Assembly: GCA_002394635.1 (NCBI GenBank)
Contig: DGUK01000030.1
Span: 1 to 19,065, forward strand
DNA length: 19,065 bases
Source: Faecalitalea sp. UBA4312
GTDB lineage: Bacteria; Bacillota_I; Bacilli_A; Erysipelotrichales; Erysipelotrichaceae
Direction of reading: 5' to 3'
Shown: positions 1 through 8,423 of the stretch, piece after piece
Layout of the letters: each line of letters opens with the position of its first letter
Position numbering within the stretch: the stretch's first letter is position 1
Notes under the pieces: generated by a model
What the model was told of the DNA's origin: nothing
The model's input: only the letters and a program-made list of their open reading frames with translations
The model's database searches: none
Made by a program: the position numbers and the translations under genes

Positions 1-54
1 ATACAGAGTCAAGCAAAATTTACAAGATTCAGTCGATAAGAAGATCCATGCTCT

Positions 55-639
55 TTACAAGCTCTTTTCCTTCTGGTTCTTGCTCTGTTCTATTTTTTGT
101 GTTGTCCAGTCATCAATTTCCTTTTTCAAACGTATCAGATAATCCGAAAAAGTAACCTGTTTAGCCCCGTATATATATTGAAATTCATATTCCAGATCCA
201 GCCATGTCTCTATGTCTGATTCATTGTGGGCAATCACTGCTTCCAGTTTATCCAGAGCCTTAAAAAGCTTAGATTCCGGTGTAATTTGTGCATCCATTTC
301 CTCAAGCAAGGATTGAAACGTCTGCCTGGTCGGATTGGGAAAGCTTTCGATCCATCGCCGAAACTGATCTACTTCGGTTATTCGATCAGCATCGATCTTT
401 TCAAAGGCGGGAATATCACCGGTAAAGGCTTCTCCCAGATCATGGATCAGACACATCTTGATCACGCGATCCATATCAAACTGTGGAAATTCATCTGCCA
501 CTAAAAGGGCCATCAAGGAAACTCGCCAGCTATGCTCTGCAACGCTTTCTTGTCTGTTGTTTTCCATAAAACAATGACGAGTATTGATCTTTAACCGATG
601 GGCAACGCCCAAAATGTCCAATAGTTCTTTAGGTTCCAT
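55..639 (-). CDS. HD-domain phosphohydrolase (YfbR/HDDC2-like)
   Basis: A 194-residue soluble protein of the HD metal-dependent phosphohydrolase superfamily. The visible metal and catalytic residues are His36 (in SVAEHSW), His66-Asp67 (in LIHDLGEAFTGD) with Glu70, and a distal Asp130 (in ALDKLEA). This H...HD...D layout and the length of about 190 residues fit the YfbR/HDDC2 group. Characterised members are 5'-deoxynucleotidases that remove phosphate from dNMPs, so a nucleotide-pool role is likely but the substrate is inferred. The start is supported by AAAGGGAAA just upstream of the ATG, lying inside the end of the preceding alkD-like gene. The two genes overlap by 11 bases, so they are probably translationally coupled. 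The C-terminus is Lys/Glu/Gln rich. No terminator is obvious in the 54 bases left before the window edge. A second HD protein of the same group lies at 10664-11254. Confidence 0.85.
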   Translation of the reverse strand: MEPKELLDILGVAHRLKINTRHCFMENNRQESVAEHSWRVSLMALLVADEFPQFDMDRVIKMCLIHDLGEAFTGDIPAFEKIDADRITEVDQFRRWIESFPNPTRQTFQSLLEEMDAQITPESKLFKALDKLEAVIAHNESDIETWLDLEYEFQYIYGAKQVTFSDYLIRLKKEIDDWTTQKIEQSKNQKEKSL

Positions 640-1318
640 AGTTTCCCTTTCTTTTTGATCGCAGCGTTCTCAAGTAATCCTTGGTTCGCGCATCTATACG
701 CCGACTCTCCACGGCTTTCTGAATGCTTTTGTTATGGACCCATGGATCTAGCTTTTTTTGCTCGATCCAAGGTATGGTGTCCTCTGGTTGTTTTGCCATT
801 GCTGTCGCAAAATACCATGCCTGCATCATGCGGATATAGTATTCATCCCTGCGCAGCTGCCCAACCCATGCAAGATAGGCAGGTTCAAAAGCTTCGTCCA
901 GATAATACCGCATCAAAACTCCTATCCCGAAGCGTACGGTATATTCATGCCTGGAAACCAGCCATTTCTGAATAGAAGGAAGGAGTTCCGGCAAATGTTT
1001 TTTCATACATAGCGGATTCATCTGGTCGCAGGTTGCCCAATTATCTACAAAAGGAAGAAAGGCTTCCAGATATTCCATCATGATATCAAAATCCTTTATA
1101 CGATTGATTCTGAACGCATGGATCTGGTTTTCTTCAAAAAACGTGTGTGGCAGTTGCTTCAAAAAGGCTTCTTCCTTATACTCCTTGGCAATCGTACGTA
1201 AAACCGGGGTCCGGATCCCGATGATCGAATCCGGATCTACATTCGGGAGCAGAGGCATCATGAATTGTTTATAGGTTAGATCTTGTAAGGAAAACAACAA
1301 AGTTTGCAATTCGGTCAT
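629..1318 (-). CDS. AlkD-type DNA alkylation repair protein
   Basis: A 229-residue HEAT-like-repeat protein of the AlkD family, DNA glycosylases that excise N3- and N7-alkylated purines without flipping the base out. The N-terminus (YKQFMMPLLPNV followed by IIGIRTPVLR) is typical of the family. Residues matching the working set of the Bacillus cereus enzyme are visible: Trp94 and Asp98 in DNWATCD, Arg129 in YTVRFGIG, and Trp168 in MQAWYFA. Their spacing is close to Trp109, Asp113, Arg148 and Trp187 of that protein. The length is normal. No Shine-Dalgarno sequence precedes the ATG. Instead a TATAAT box ends only six bases upstream, so the message is probably leaderless. The gene follows the lon terminator and overlaps the downstream HD phosphohydrolase by 11 bases, forming a two-gene unit. 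Confidence 0.88.
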   Translation of the reverse strand: MTELQTLLFSLQDLTYKQFMMPLLPNVDPDSIIGIRTPVLRTIAKEYKEEAFLKQLPHTFFEENQIHAFRINRIKDFDIMMEYLEAFLPFVDNWATCDQMNPLCMKKHLPELLPSIQKWLVSRHEYTVRFGIGVLMRYYLDEAFEPAYLAWVGQLRRDEYYIRMMQAWYFATAMAKQPEDTIPWIEQKKLDPWVHNKSIQKAVESRRIDARTKDYLRTLRSKRKGNYGT

Positions 1319-1324
1319 AGGTTT

Positions 1325-1353
1325 ATTATACTTTTTTTCCCCACGAATAAAAA
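1325..1353 (-). promoter_or_regulatory. Putative promoter of the alkD-HD operon
   Basis: A perfect TATAAT lies at 1325-1330 on the minus strand. A poor -35 (TTTTTA, 1348-1353) sits 17 bases upstream and overlaps the T-tract of the lon terminator. Transcription starting about seven bases downstream of the -10 would begin at or next to the alkD ATG (1318), leaving no leader. The weak -35 lowers confidence. Confidence 0.5.
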
Positions 1354-1374
1354 GATGTCACTTTACAGTGACAC
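1349..1374 (-). terminator. Rho-independent terminator of lon
   Basis: The inverted repeat has arms at 1367-1374 and 1355-1362, with a four-base loop that holds the lon stop codon. On the minus strand the stem is followed by CTTTTT. One pair in the 8-bp stem is imperfect. Confidence 0.75.
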
Positions 1375-3639
1375 CTTGGTTTTTCGGAATACTTCTTTTA
1401 CATCGGTGACCGGAATCACATGCAGCTTTTCAAGGACCTCCTTTGCTACATCATCCAGGTCTTCTTTGTTTTCCTTTGGAATCAGGACGGTTTCAATACC
1501 AGCTCTCTGGGCTGCCATCAGTTTTTCGGGTAGCCCGCCGATCGGCAATACCTGCCCTCGCAAGGAAACCTCTCCGGTCATAGCGATGGTACCGGCAATC
1601 GGTTTATCCATTACCAATGAAGCCAAGGCGGTCGTTAATGTAATGCCAGCACTCGGTCCGTCTTTCGGGACAGCTCCTTCCGGCACATGCACGTGCAGAT
1701 CGTTGGTATCAAAAAGATCCGCCTTATCCGGGAACATGGATTTCACCAGACTGATTGCAATCTGAACGGATTCCTTCATAACATCCCCTAACTGACCGGT
1801 TATGATCAGCTTGCCTTTTCCTTTCGTAAATAAGGTCTCAATAAACAAGATTTCGCCTCCGGCACGGGTCCATGCCAGACCGGTAACAATGCCCGGTGAA
1901 GTTTGTTTCAGACTTGTATCATGACGAATGGGCTTGGCTTCCAAAAATTCTCGTAGTCTTTTCGGACTGACCGTAATTGATTTTTGCTTTTTACTGACAA
2001 GAACCACTGCTGCCTGACGGCATAAGGTATCCATGTGTTTTTTCAAGTTGCGAACGCCTGCTTCCATCGTATAATCCGAAATAATGGTACGGATGGTTTC
2101 ATCCGGAACACGTAGATTTTTAGCCTGGATCCCCATCGATTTCATAGCTTTTGGTAACAGATGCTTTTTTGTAATTTGAAATTTATCCGAAGCGGTGTAT
2201 CCTGGAAACTGGATCACTTCCATACGATTGAGCAACGGTTCCGGAATGGAATCGGTCGTGTTGGCTGTGCAGATAAACAATACATTAGACAGATCATATG
2301 GAACATTCATATAATGATCGGTAAACGTATTGTTCTGTTCTGGATCCAATACCTCCAGCAATGCACTGGAAGGGTCTCCGCTGTAGTCTCTGGACAGCTT
2401 GTCCACTTCATCGAGAACGACCACCGGATTGGATACATGACTTTTCTGGATGCCATCCATAATGCGTCCTGGCATGGCACCGATATAGGTTCGACGATGG
2501 CCTCGGATTTCTGCTTCATCCCGTACACCACCTAAGCTGATGCGCACATACTGACGATCCAGGGCTCTGGCAATGCTCTGTCCGATACTGGTTTTACCGG
2601 TACCTGGTGCTCCGACAAACAACAAGATAGAGCCGGATTGTTGATGCTTCAGATTCATCACCGCAATCTGCTGCAAGATTCGATTCTTTACTTTTTTCAA
2701 ACCAAAATGATCTTCGTCCAAGATCTGCTCAGCGCGCTCCAGACTAATTTCCTTTGCTTCGGGATGATCCCATGCCAAATTTGTGACAAAATCCAGATAA
2801 TCGTATAACAGACCATATTCGCTGCTGTTTTTCCCTTCCTGCTTCATTCGATTCAGCACTTTTCGTGCTTCTTCTTTTGCATTCCGATTCATGGCCAGTT
2901 CTTCAATCTTTTTTTCAAATTTTCGTACATCCGAAACATTCTCCGGATGCATTTCATCCAGCTGATTCTGCAGGAATTCAATCTGCTTCTTAATAGCAGA
3001 TTCCCGATAGAGCTTCTGGTCATTTTGCTCCTGGGCACTTTCCGCTTCATTGGACAATCTGGTCATCTCCATCCATTCATAGATGGCCTTTTCCATCAGC
3101 TGGTTTCGTTCCAGTACACTGTCCGTTGCCGTGATCGCATACTTTTCTTCCGTGGTCAAATTCATCTGACGTGACAAGATCGTAATGATTTCTCCAAGGG
3201 ATTTCCACTGCATGATATAATTTCGTGCCATGTTCCCCCATTGAAAAGATGACATATACTGGATAAATCGCGCCTTCATCTGATCCATCCGCTCTTTTTC
3301 GCGCGCTGGATCGGTATCGATGATATCTTCTCGTGGCACACTTTCCACTTCTATATTCCCATAGCGATCCACCATCATTGACTGTATGTCCACACGCCCT
3401 TGTGTTTTGATTCCGACATAACCGTTCACATTGATTTCGCTGACTTTTCCAAAAACCCCGATCGGATAACATGTATCTGTGTTCAGATCCTGCCGATCCG
3501 TATCTTCCTTCAATAACACAAATAGAATATCTTGGGCTTTTTCCGCTGGTTTTCCCGCAACTTCTTCATAATAATCCGTACGGAAATACAGCGTTTCCTG
3601 CGGTACGATAATTACATCATAAATCGGCAGTACTAACAT
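1363..3639 (-). CDS. lon: ATP-dependent protease Lon (LonA)
   Basis: A complete 758-residue LonA, the cytoplasmic AAA+ serine protease that degrades misfolded and regulatory proteins. Residues 1 to about 190 form the substrate-binding LON N-domain, followed by a coiled-coil helical stretch at about 190-265. The AAA+ module has Walker A GAPGTGKT (343-350), Walker B VVVLDEVDK (406-414) and a putative arginine finger at Arg472 (LLNRME). The protease domain at about 580-758 carries the Ser663-Lys706 dyad in KDGPSAG and GGLPEKLM. The length is slightly below the usual 770-810. The start is fixed by AAGGAGGTG (complement of 3645-3653) six bases before the ATG. Upstream lies a consensus promoter with a CIRCE operator overlapping the leader, so heat-shock control by HrcA is predicted. 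The gene stands alone, with terminators on both sides. Confidence 0.97.
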   Translation of the reverse strand: MLVLPIYDVIIVPQETLYFRTDYYEEVAGKPAEKAQDILFVLLKEDTDRQDLNTDTCYPIGVFGKVSEINVNGYVGIKTQGRVDIQSMMVDRYGNIEVESVPREDIIDTDPAREKERMDQMKARFIQYMSSFQWGNMARNYIMQWKSLGEIITILSRQMNLTTEEKYAITATDSVLERNQLMEKAIYEWMEMTRLSNEAESAQEQNDQKLYRESAIKKQIEFLQNQLDEMHPENVSDVRKFEKKIEELAMNRNAKEEARKVLNRMKQEGKNSSEYGLLYDYLDFVTNLAWDHPEAKEISLERAEQILDEDHFGLKKVKNRILQQIAVMNLKHQQSGSILLFVGAPGTGKTSIGQSIARALDRQYVRISLGGVRDEAEIRGHRRTYIGAMPGRIMDGIQKSHVSNPVVVLDEVDKLSRDYSGDPSSALLEVLDPEQNNTFTDHYMNVPYDLSNVLFICTANTTDSIPEPLLNRMEVIQFPGYTASDKFQITKKHLLPKAMKSMGIQAKNLRVPDETIRTIISDYTMEAGVRNLKKHMDTLCRQAAVVLVSKKQKSITVSPKRLREFLEAKPIRHDTSLKQTSPGIVTGLAWTRAGGEILFIETLFTKGKGKLIITGQLGDVMKESVQIAISLVKSMFPDKADLFDTNDLHVHVPEGAVPKDGPSAGITLTTALASLVMDKPIAGTIAMTGEVSLRGQVLPIGGLPEKLMAAQRAGIETVLIPKENKEDLDDVAKEVLEKLHVIPVTDVKEVFRKTKVSL

Positions 3640-3654
3640 AGATGCACCTCCTTG

Positions 3655-3681
3655 TTAGCAGTCTTTAATAAAGAGTGCTAA
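3655..3681 (-). promoter_or_regulatory. CIRCE operator (HrcA binding site) upstream of lon
   Basis: On the minus strand the sequence is TTAGCACTC, a nine-base spacer, then GACTGCTAA. The CIRCE consensus is TTAGCACTC-N9-GAGTGCTAA, so the first arm is perfect, the second has one mismatch, and the spacing is exact. The element lies about ten bases downstream of the -10 box and ends one base short of the SD sequence. This is the usual position for HrcA repression of groE and dnaK operons. An HrcA gene is not in this window. Confidence 0.9.
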
Positions 3682-3691
3682 GCCTATTTTG

Positions 3692-3720
3692 ATAGTACCA
3701 CCGACCCGGACATAAGTCAA
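3692..3720 (-). promoter_or_regulatory. Sigma-A promoter of lon
   Basis: The -35 TTGACT (3715-3720) and -10 TACTAT (3692-3697) are separated by exactly 17 bases. Both match the vegetative consensus in five of six positions. The predicted start, near 3685, falls at the upstream edge of the CIRCE element. Confidence 0.88.
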
Positions 3721-3735
3721 GCCGGACACTCTGCC

Positions 3736-3765
3736 AACAAAAAGACGAAGATTTCTCTTCGTCTT
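3736..3765 (-). terminator. Terminator after hypA
   Basis: A perfect 9-bp stem (arms 3757-3765 and 3742-3750, AAGACGAAG with CTTCGTCTT) has a six-base loop and is followed on the minus strand by TTTGTT. The hypA stop codon (3764-3766) forms the base of the stem. It closes the oxidoreductase operon and insulates the lon promoter. Confidence 0.88.
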
Positions 3766-4108
3766 AACATGCTTCGATTTCTTTGATATTGATTTCGTTG
3801 CCTGTGACCAGCTCTGTTTTGTCTCCATTGCAGTACGGACATGTTCGTCCATATCGGACGGTCGGATACGTACGATTGCAATCCAGACAGATCGTAACCG
3901 CCGGAATGGTCTCCAGCAAAAGCTTGCTGCCGTAAAATAATTCTCTTTTTTCTGCAGCCCAGTCCCAGACATCCGCCAGATAATCGAAGACGACGCCGGA
4001 AACTTCCCCAAGCTCCAGAGTGACGCTGGATACCTGGGTCAGATCATTTTCCTTGGCAACATCTTCCACTGTATCCATAACATGAAATGCAATTCCTAAT
4101 TCATGCAT
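3764..4108 (-). CDS. hypA: Hydrogenase/urease nickel metallochaperone HypA
   Basis: A 114-residue HypA/HybF-family protein. The N-terminal Met1-His2-Glu3 is the family's nickel-binding motif. The zinc-ribbon cysteines are present as Cys74-x2-Cys77 (CLDC) and Cys90-x2-Cys93 (CPYC). HypA normally passes Ni(II) to [NiFe]-hydrogenase or urease apoprotein together with the GTPase HypB. No hydrogenase, urease or other hyp gene lies in the window. It is the last gene of the operon starting at 9100, 76 bases after the Fe-S flavoprotein and with no terminator between. The Shine-Dalgarno sequence is not strong (AGGCAAAAGG directly before the ATG). A 7-bp inverted repeat (4121-4127 with 4143-4149) lies just upstream. 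The identification is firm, but its client here is unknown. Confidence 0.9.
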   Translation of the reverse strand: MHELGIAFHVMDTVEDVAKENDLTQVSSVTLELGEVSGVVFDYLADVWDWAAEKRELFYGSKLLLETIPAVTICLDCNRTYPTVRYGRTCPYCNGDKTELVTGNEINIKEIEAC

Positions 4109-4184
4109 AACCTTTTGCCTGCCTTTCTACTATACACATGTCGAAAGGCTGGTTTTTTCCAAATCGATACTGTGTATTGGATCT

Positions 4185-6980
4185 TTATTTCTTCCTTTTG
4201 CGTATGGCAATCTTAGCTGCACGTTTGGCAGCATAAGGACCAATTGCCTTGAATTTGTCTTCGGCTCTGTACATCGTACTGGCTTCCGGAATATCTCTAT
4301 GCAGATGGATCGCATCAAATTCACAACGCGTGGTACATAATCCACATCCGATACAACGGTTAAGATCGACACTGGTTGCTCCACATCCTAAGCAACGTTT
4401 CGCTTCGGTCTTTACCTGTTCCTCTGTCAAAGTCATACGCAGGTCATCAAATGTTTTGGTTGCAATACCAATTTTCTTACCAGGAATCTGACGTTTGGCA
4501 TTATCAAATGTTTCTATATCAATATTGTCTTTATCCAATTCATTGAACTTACGTAAATCACGTGCTATCGTCAAAGACTGGCCCGGGTGTACAAAACGAT
4601 TAATGGAAACCATGCCTTCTCGGCCAGCTGCAATGGCATCGATTGCAAACCTCGGCCCGGAATATACGTCGCCACCGACAAAGATGTCCGGTTCTGCAGT
4701 CTGATAGGTCACCGGATCGGCTTGAGCGGTTCCATTTCGATTGATAACAACCTTTGAACCATCTAACAGGTTGCCCCATTCTACTGACTGACCGATAGAT
4801 AACAAGACATTTGCACATGGAATTGTGATTGTATCTTCTTCATCATATTGTGGGTTGAAGCGTCCTTGGTCATCTTTGACCGCTGTACACTTCTTAAAGA
4901 CAATACCGGTGACTTTACCGTCTTCTGTCAATATTTCCTTTGGGCCCCATCCGTTTTGAACGATGATACCTTCTTCTTTGGCTTCTTCGACTTCATCCGG
5001 TGCAGCCGGCATTTCTTTTTCCGACTCCAAACACAACATGGTTACTTTGGAACTTCCGGTACGAATGGCTGTACGGGCTACATCGACCGCAACGTTTCCG
5101 CCACCTACAACAACCGTATCCCCGTCCAAACGAATGGAATGATCCAAATTCACCTTGCGCAGGAATTCCACACCGGTCTGTACGCCCTGGGATCCTTCCC
5201 CTGGTACACCGGTCTTTCTTCCACCCTGGGCACCAATGGCAATATAGAATGCCTTGTACCCCTGGGCACGTAATTCATCTAATGTAATATCTTTTCCAAC
5301 TTCGATACCAGTCTTGATTTCTACACCCATCTGACGCATCACGTCAATTTCTGCTTCCACAACATCTTTTTCCAGACGGAAGCTAGGAATACCGTTCAAC
5401 AACATGCCGCCCGGACGACTCTCTTTTTCAAAGACGGTAACCGGATAGCCTTCCTTACGCAGATAATATGCAGCGCTCAGCCCGGCCGGACCAGCGCCGA
5501 TGACAGCAATCTTCTGCGTGAAGAATTTTCCTTCTCCGTTTTCACATAACGGGATATATCTTGTCTCTGCATGCAGATCCAGCGAAGCGATGAACTTTTT
5601 GATCTCATCAATAGCCAATGGCTGGTCGATCGTACCACGGGTACATGCATCTTCACAACGACGGTTACATACGGCTCCGCACACTGCCGGGAACGGATTA
5701 TCCTGCTTGATCAGTTTTAACGCTTCTTCATAACGACCTTCGCTGGCCATTTTGATATATCCCTGGATAGCTAGATGTGCCGGACAAGCTGTCTTACAAG
5801 GAGCGGTCCCCTGTGGATAGCAGTTGATCTTAGCATCTTCACGATAGTTGTAATTCCATTTATCCGGGCCCCATACCTTATCATCCGGCAGTTCACTTAA
5901 CGGATAGATAACCGGTCCCTTCTTTGTACAAAGTTTCTGTCCCAGTTTTGCAGCACCGACCGGACATACCTCCACACACTTACCACAAGCCACACATTTT
6001 TCTTTTTCCACATGGGCACGATAGGCACTGCGAGACATATTCGGTGTATTGTATAACTGGGAAGTACGGATCGCATTACATACGCCAGGCGCACAGTTAC
6101 AAATGCCGACGATCTTATTGCTTCCATCGATATTGGTGATCTGGTGAACATACCCATGTCTTTCCGCACGTTCCAGAATCTCTAGTGCTTCTTCATAAGT
6201 TATATAACGACCGGCATTACGGTCTACGCAATATTCTGCCATGTCGCCGACGCCGATACAATATTCTCCTTCGATCTCACCACTGCCTTCCCCGCGCATC
6301 CGCTGCTGCTTACGGCATGTACAAATTCCTACGGAATATTTGTCATACTTGTTCAGCCAATGCGACAAGTGTTCTACAGAAATCGAAGTATTCTCTGCTT
6401 CAATGGCTTTTTCCACCGGAATGACATGCATACCGATACCGGCTCCTCCCGGAGGTACCATCTGGGTGATCCCGCCTAACGGCAGCTGGGTCATCAGGTT
6501 AAAGAACGTAGCCAGCTCCGGATGCTGATCCGTCAATTTATCGTTCATCATCATAAATTCGGCAGAACCCGGCACGAAGATCGGCAGGTTATACATCTTA
6601 TCATAAGGTGGTTCTTCCCGGCGCACCATTTCCACAATACCGATTCCTGTCAGATAATCAATCATATCCTTTGCAGCTTCACCGGACATTTCGTTCATCT
6701 CTGCCAGTTCCTCGATAGTATATGGTACACGTGTCTTTTTAAAGCTGATCAAAAATTTGATCTGTTCTTTGGTGAAAATACGATCCAGTGCCCAATATTC
6801 CGGATCCTTGTTATTCACTCTTCTCGTATATCGTTTTGCATAGCGGTCCGTAATCATCATTGCCAGCTTTAATACCAGCTTTTCCTTTTCAGGATCTTCG
6901 GCCTTGTAATCTTCATCCGGCCAGAAATCCCGTTCATTGATCATCGGATCACCAATTTTCCATTCTTTTTTCATAATCAT
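4185..6980 (-). CDS. Multi-Fe-S, GltD-like FAD/NAD(P) oxidoreductase
   Basis: A large cytoplasmic electron-transfer flavoprotein of about 931 residues; numbers here count from the GTG at 6983. Residues 1-130 are helical and possibly winged-helix-like. At 220-303 a Cys-rich segment holds CTCR (221-224) and CNCAPGVCN (295-303), followed by a ferredoxin-like cluster motif at 330-340 ([11 protein letters not shown]) with CP. From about 390 the protein follows the glutamate synthase small-subunit plan: Fe-S domain cysteines at 396-447, an FAD motif [12 protein letters not shown] (496-507), an NADPH motif [10 protein letters not shown] (627-636) and FAD-closing GGDVYSGP (770-777). A C-terminal cluster domain has CLGCG and [11 protein letters not shown] (864-887), then a basic tail. 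It is not a plain GltD, because the family is about 450-500 residues. No good Shine-Dalgarno sequence is present and starts at 6983 (GTG), 6980 or 6974 are possible. The gene is 15 bases after the FAD protein. Substrate unknown. Confidence 0.88.
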   Translation of the reverse strand: MIMKKEWKIGDPMINERDFWPDEDYKAEDPEKEKLVLKLAMMITDRYAKRYTRRVNNKDPEYWALDRIFTKEQIKFLISFKKTRVPYTIEELAEMNEMSGEAAKDMIDYLTGIGIVEMVRREEPPYDKMYNLPIFVPGSAEFMMMNDKLTDQHPELATFFNLMTQLPLGGITQMVPPGGAGIGMHVIPVEKAIEAENTSISVEHLSHWLNKYDKYSVGICTCRKQQRMRGEGSGEIEGEYCIGVGDMAEYCVDRNAGRYITYEEALEILERAERHGYVHQITNIDGSNKIVGICNCAPGVCNAIRTSQLYNTPNMSRSAYRAHVEKEKCVACGKCVEVCPVGAAKLGQKLCTKKGPVIYPLSELPDDKVWGPDKWNYNYREDAKINCYPQGTAPCKTACPAHLAIQGYIKMASEGRYEEALKLIKQDNPFPAVCGAVCNRRCEDACTRGTIDQPLAIDEIKKFIASLDLHAETRYIPLCENGEGKFFTQKIAVIGAGPAGLSAAYYLRKEGYPVTVFEKESRPGGMLLNGIPSFRLEKDVVEAEIDVMRQMGVEIKTGIEVGKDITLDELRAQGYKAFYIAIGAQGGRKTGVPGEGSQGVQTGVEFLRKVNLDHSIRLDGDTVVVGGGNVAVDVARTAIRTGSSKVTMLCLESEKEMPAAPDEVEEAKEEGIIVQNGWGPKEILTEDGKVTGIVFKKCTAVKDDQGRFNPQYDEEDTITIPCANVLLSIGQSVEWGNLLDGSKVVINRNGTAQADPVTYQTAEPDIFVGGDVYSGPRFAIDAIAAGREGMVSINRFVHPGQSLTIARDLRKFNELDKDNIDIETFDNAKRQIPGKKIGIATKTFDDLRMTLTEEQVKTEAKRCLGCGATSVDLNRCIGCGLCTTRCEFDAIHLHRDIPEASTMYRAEDKFKAIGPYAAKRAAKIAIRKRKK

Positions 6981-6995
6981 CACACACGGTATTCT

Positions 6996-8408
6996 TTAAA
7001 AGAATCTTTCTACAATATCTTTACTTGCGGCACAAGTATCTTCCATATCACCGAATGAATAGATTTCACCGGCATAATAGGTGCCTTGTTTTCCTTGCAT
7101 CGCGTCCAGTTTATCATACCATCCATCGGCATAATCCGTTGGACTTACATGTGGACAGTAATAAGTTTCCTGCTCATACAGACGTTCTTTGACAGGGAAG
7201 CCACAGCGTTTCATGTCTTTGACCATGGTATTGATCGTATAGTTGTAAGGTACATCGTCACTGCCCATATGGTTGCGCAGCGCATATACGGTGCAAGGAC
7301 AGTTGTCATCCAGATCTTCCCAGCGATGATAATAAACCATCGCATGTCCTAAACGATGGAAATCCATGTTGTCGAAGATATATCCGGAAATCGTTGGACC
7401 GGCATCCTCTTCAAAGGTAGCAATAAAGTCCACATATTTTTCATGAATGATCTTGGCAAACAATTCTTTTTCCTCTTCGCGTGCATCTGCATAATTTGCA
7501 AACCAGTCTAATGGTGTCGTAACGATCAATTTGTCAAATTCTTCCACAGATTCGCCTTCGGCATTCCGGATCGTCACTTTGATCTTTCCTTCCTGTCCTT
7601 CGGCCGGTCTTTCCACTTTCACAACTTCGGTATTCAGCACCGCCGGATGGTCCAGCTTTTTATTGGCTTTTTCATAGATGGACTGCGTTCCTTCCTTCCA
7701 TGTCCATAAACGCATATTGATAAACTCGATAGCGGTTGTCGTATCCAGATATTTCATAACATAAGCAGCCGGAATCTCATCAAAGAAGCCATAGCCAAAG
7801 GAAGTATAAGGCCCAATCCAGATCTTCATTACTTCTTCTACACCGTTTAGTTTACAGAATTCATCAAACGGTAATGCCAAATCCTTCAGATTCGGGTTAA
7901 CGCCCTGCATTCTCTGTAAAGGACGATCGGTTTCTTTTGAAAGACCATTGTAACGTCCCTGGGCCACCCCGATATGTCCATAACAGTCATAACCGGCATA
8001 CTTCGTATTCATGATCTTTACCAGTTTTTTCATCTGGGATTTCAGTTTCAACAAATCCCTGGTCTTTTTAATGGACGGATCCTTGGTGATATCAAACGGG
8101 AAGATTTCTTTTCCTGTCTTATCTCTATACATACGACGCATATCAGGGCCATCAGCATGGGTTACCCCTGCAAATTCTTCCACTTCATGAACTGCATGAT
8201 ACGTAATGGCACCCATGATTGCCCCAGTTTCATACGTACGTTCCTGTCCATTGACTTCAATCTTCGGGGAATAGGATTTCCCTCCGACTTTGTTCAGCTT
8301 TTCATAGATCACATAATCCGTATATCCCTTTTTCTGTAGGTACATAGCAGCAGAGATTCCTGCCGGCCCACCACCGATAATACAAACTCTGTCATTTACA
8401 TTTGCCAT
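6996..8408 (-). CDS. FAD-dependent oxidoreductase, amine-oxidase/phytoene-desaturase fold
   Basis: A 470-residue flavoprotein with an N-terminal dinucleotide-binding motif (IIGGGPAGISAAMYLQKKG, from residue 10) and the second FAD contact NKVGGKSYSP, as in the NAD_binding_8/amine oxidase superfamily. The C-terminal FAD closure is YYAGEIYSFGDMEDTCAAS. No signal peptide or membrane segment is visible, so it should be cytoplasmic or peripheral. The length is normal for the family. An AGAAGGA site lies before the ATG and the gene is 15 bases after the small membrane protein. The next gene, a GltD-like Fe-S flavoprotein, starts 15 bases downstream. Such a pair could pass electrons between NAD(P)H, Fe-S clusters and this flavin. 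The substrate cannot be read from the sequence: amine, carotenoid-like and quinone substrates all remain possible. Confidence 0.85.
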   Translation of the reverse strand: MANVNDRVCIIGGGPAGISAAMYLQKKGYTDYVIYEKLNKVGGKSYSPKIEVNGQERTYETGAIMGAITYHAVHEVEEFAGVTHADGPDMRRMYRDKTGKEIFPFDITKDPSIKKTRDLLKLKSQMKKLVKIMNTKYAGYDCYGHIGVAQGRYNGLSKETDRPLQRMQGVNPNLKDLALPFDEFCKLNGVEEVMKIWIGPYTSFGYGFFDEIPAAYVMKYLDTTTAIEFINMRLWTWKEGTQSIYEKANKKLDHPAVLNTEVVKVERPAEGQEGKIKVTIRNAEGESVEEFDKLIVTTPLDWFANYADAREEEKELFAKIIHEKYVDFIATFEEDAGPTISGYIFDNMDFHRLGHAMVYYHRWEDLDDNCPCTVYALRNHMGSDDVPYNYTINTMVKDMKRCGFPVKERLYEQETYYCPHVSPTDYADGWYDKLDAMQGKQGTYYAGEIYSFGDMEDTCAASKDIVERFF

Positions 8409-8423
8409 AATAATTTTCCTTCT

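Noticed and set aside
1..54. Possible gene or terminator after the first HD protein
   Set aside because: Only short frames and an imperfect hairpin without a T-run are visible; too little sequence to call.
3655..4011. Minus-strand frame of 118 codons overlapping hypA and the lon promoter
   Set aside because: It is a shifted frame of hypA that would run through the terminator, promoter and CIRCE element.
4150..4187. Possible terminator between the Fe-S flavoprotein and hypA
   Set aside because: The CCAA/TTGG pairing is short and interrupted, and no T-run follows on the minus strand, so I treat hypA as co-transcribed.
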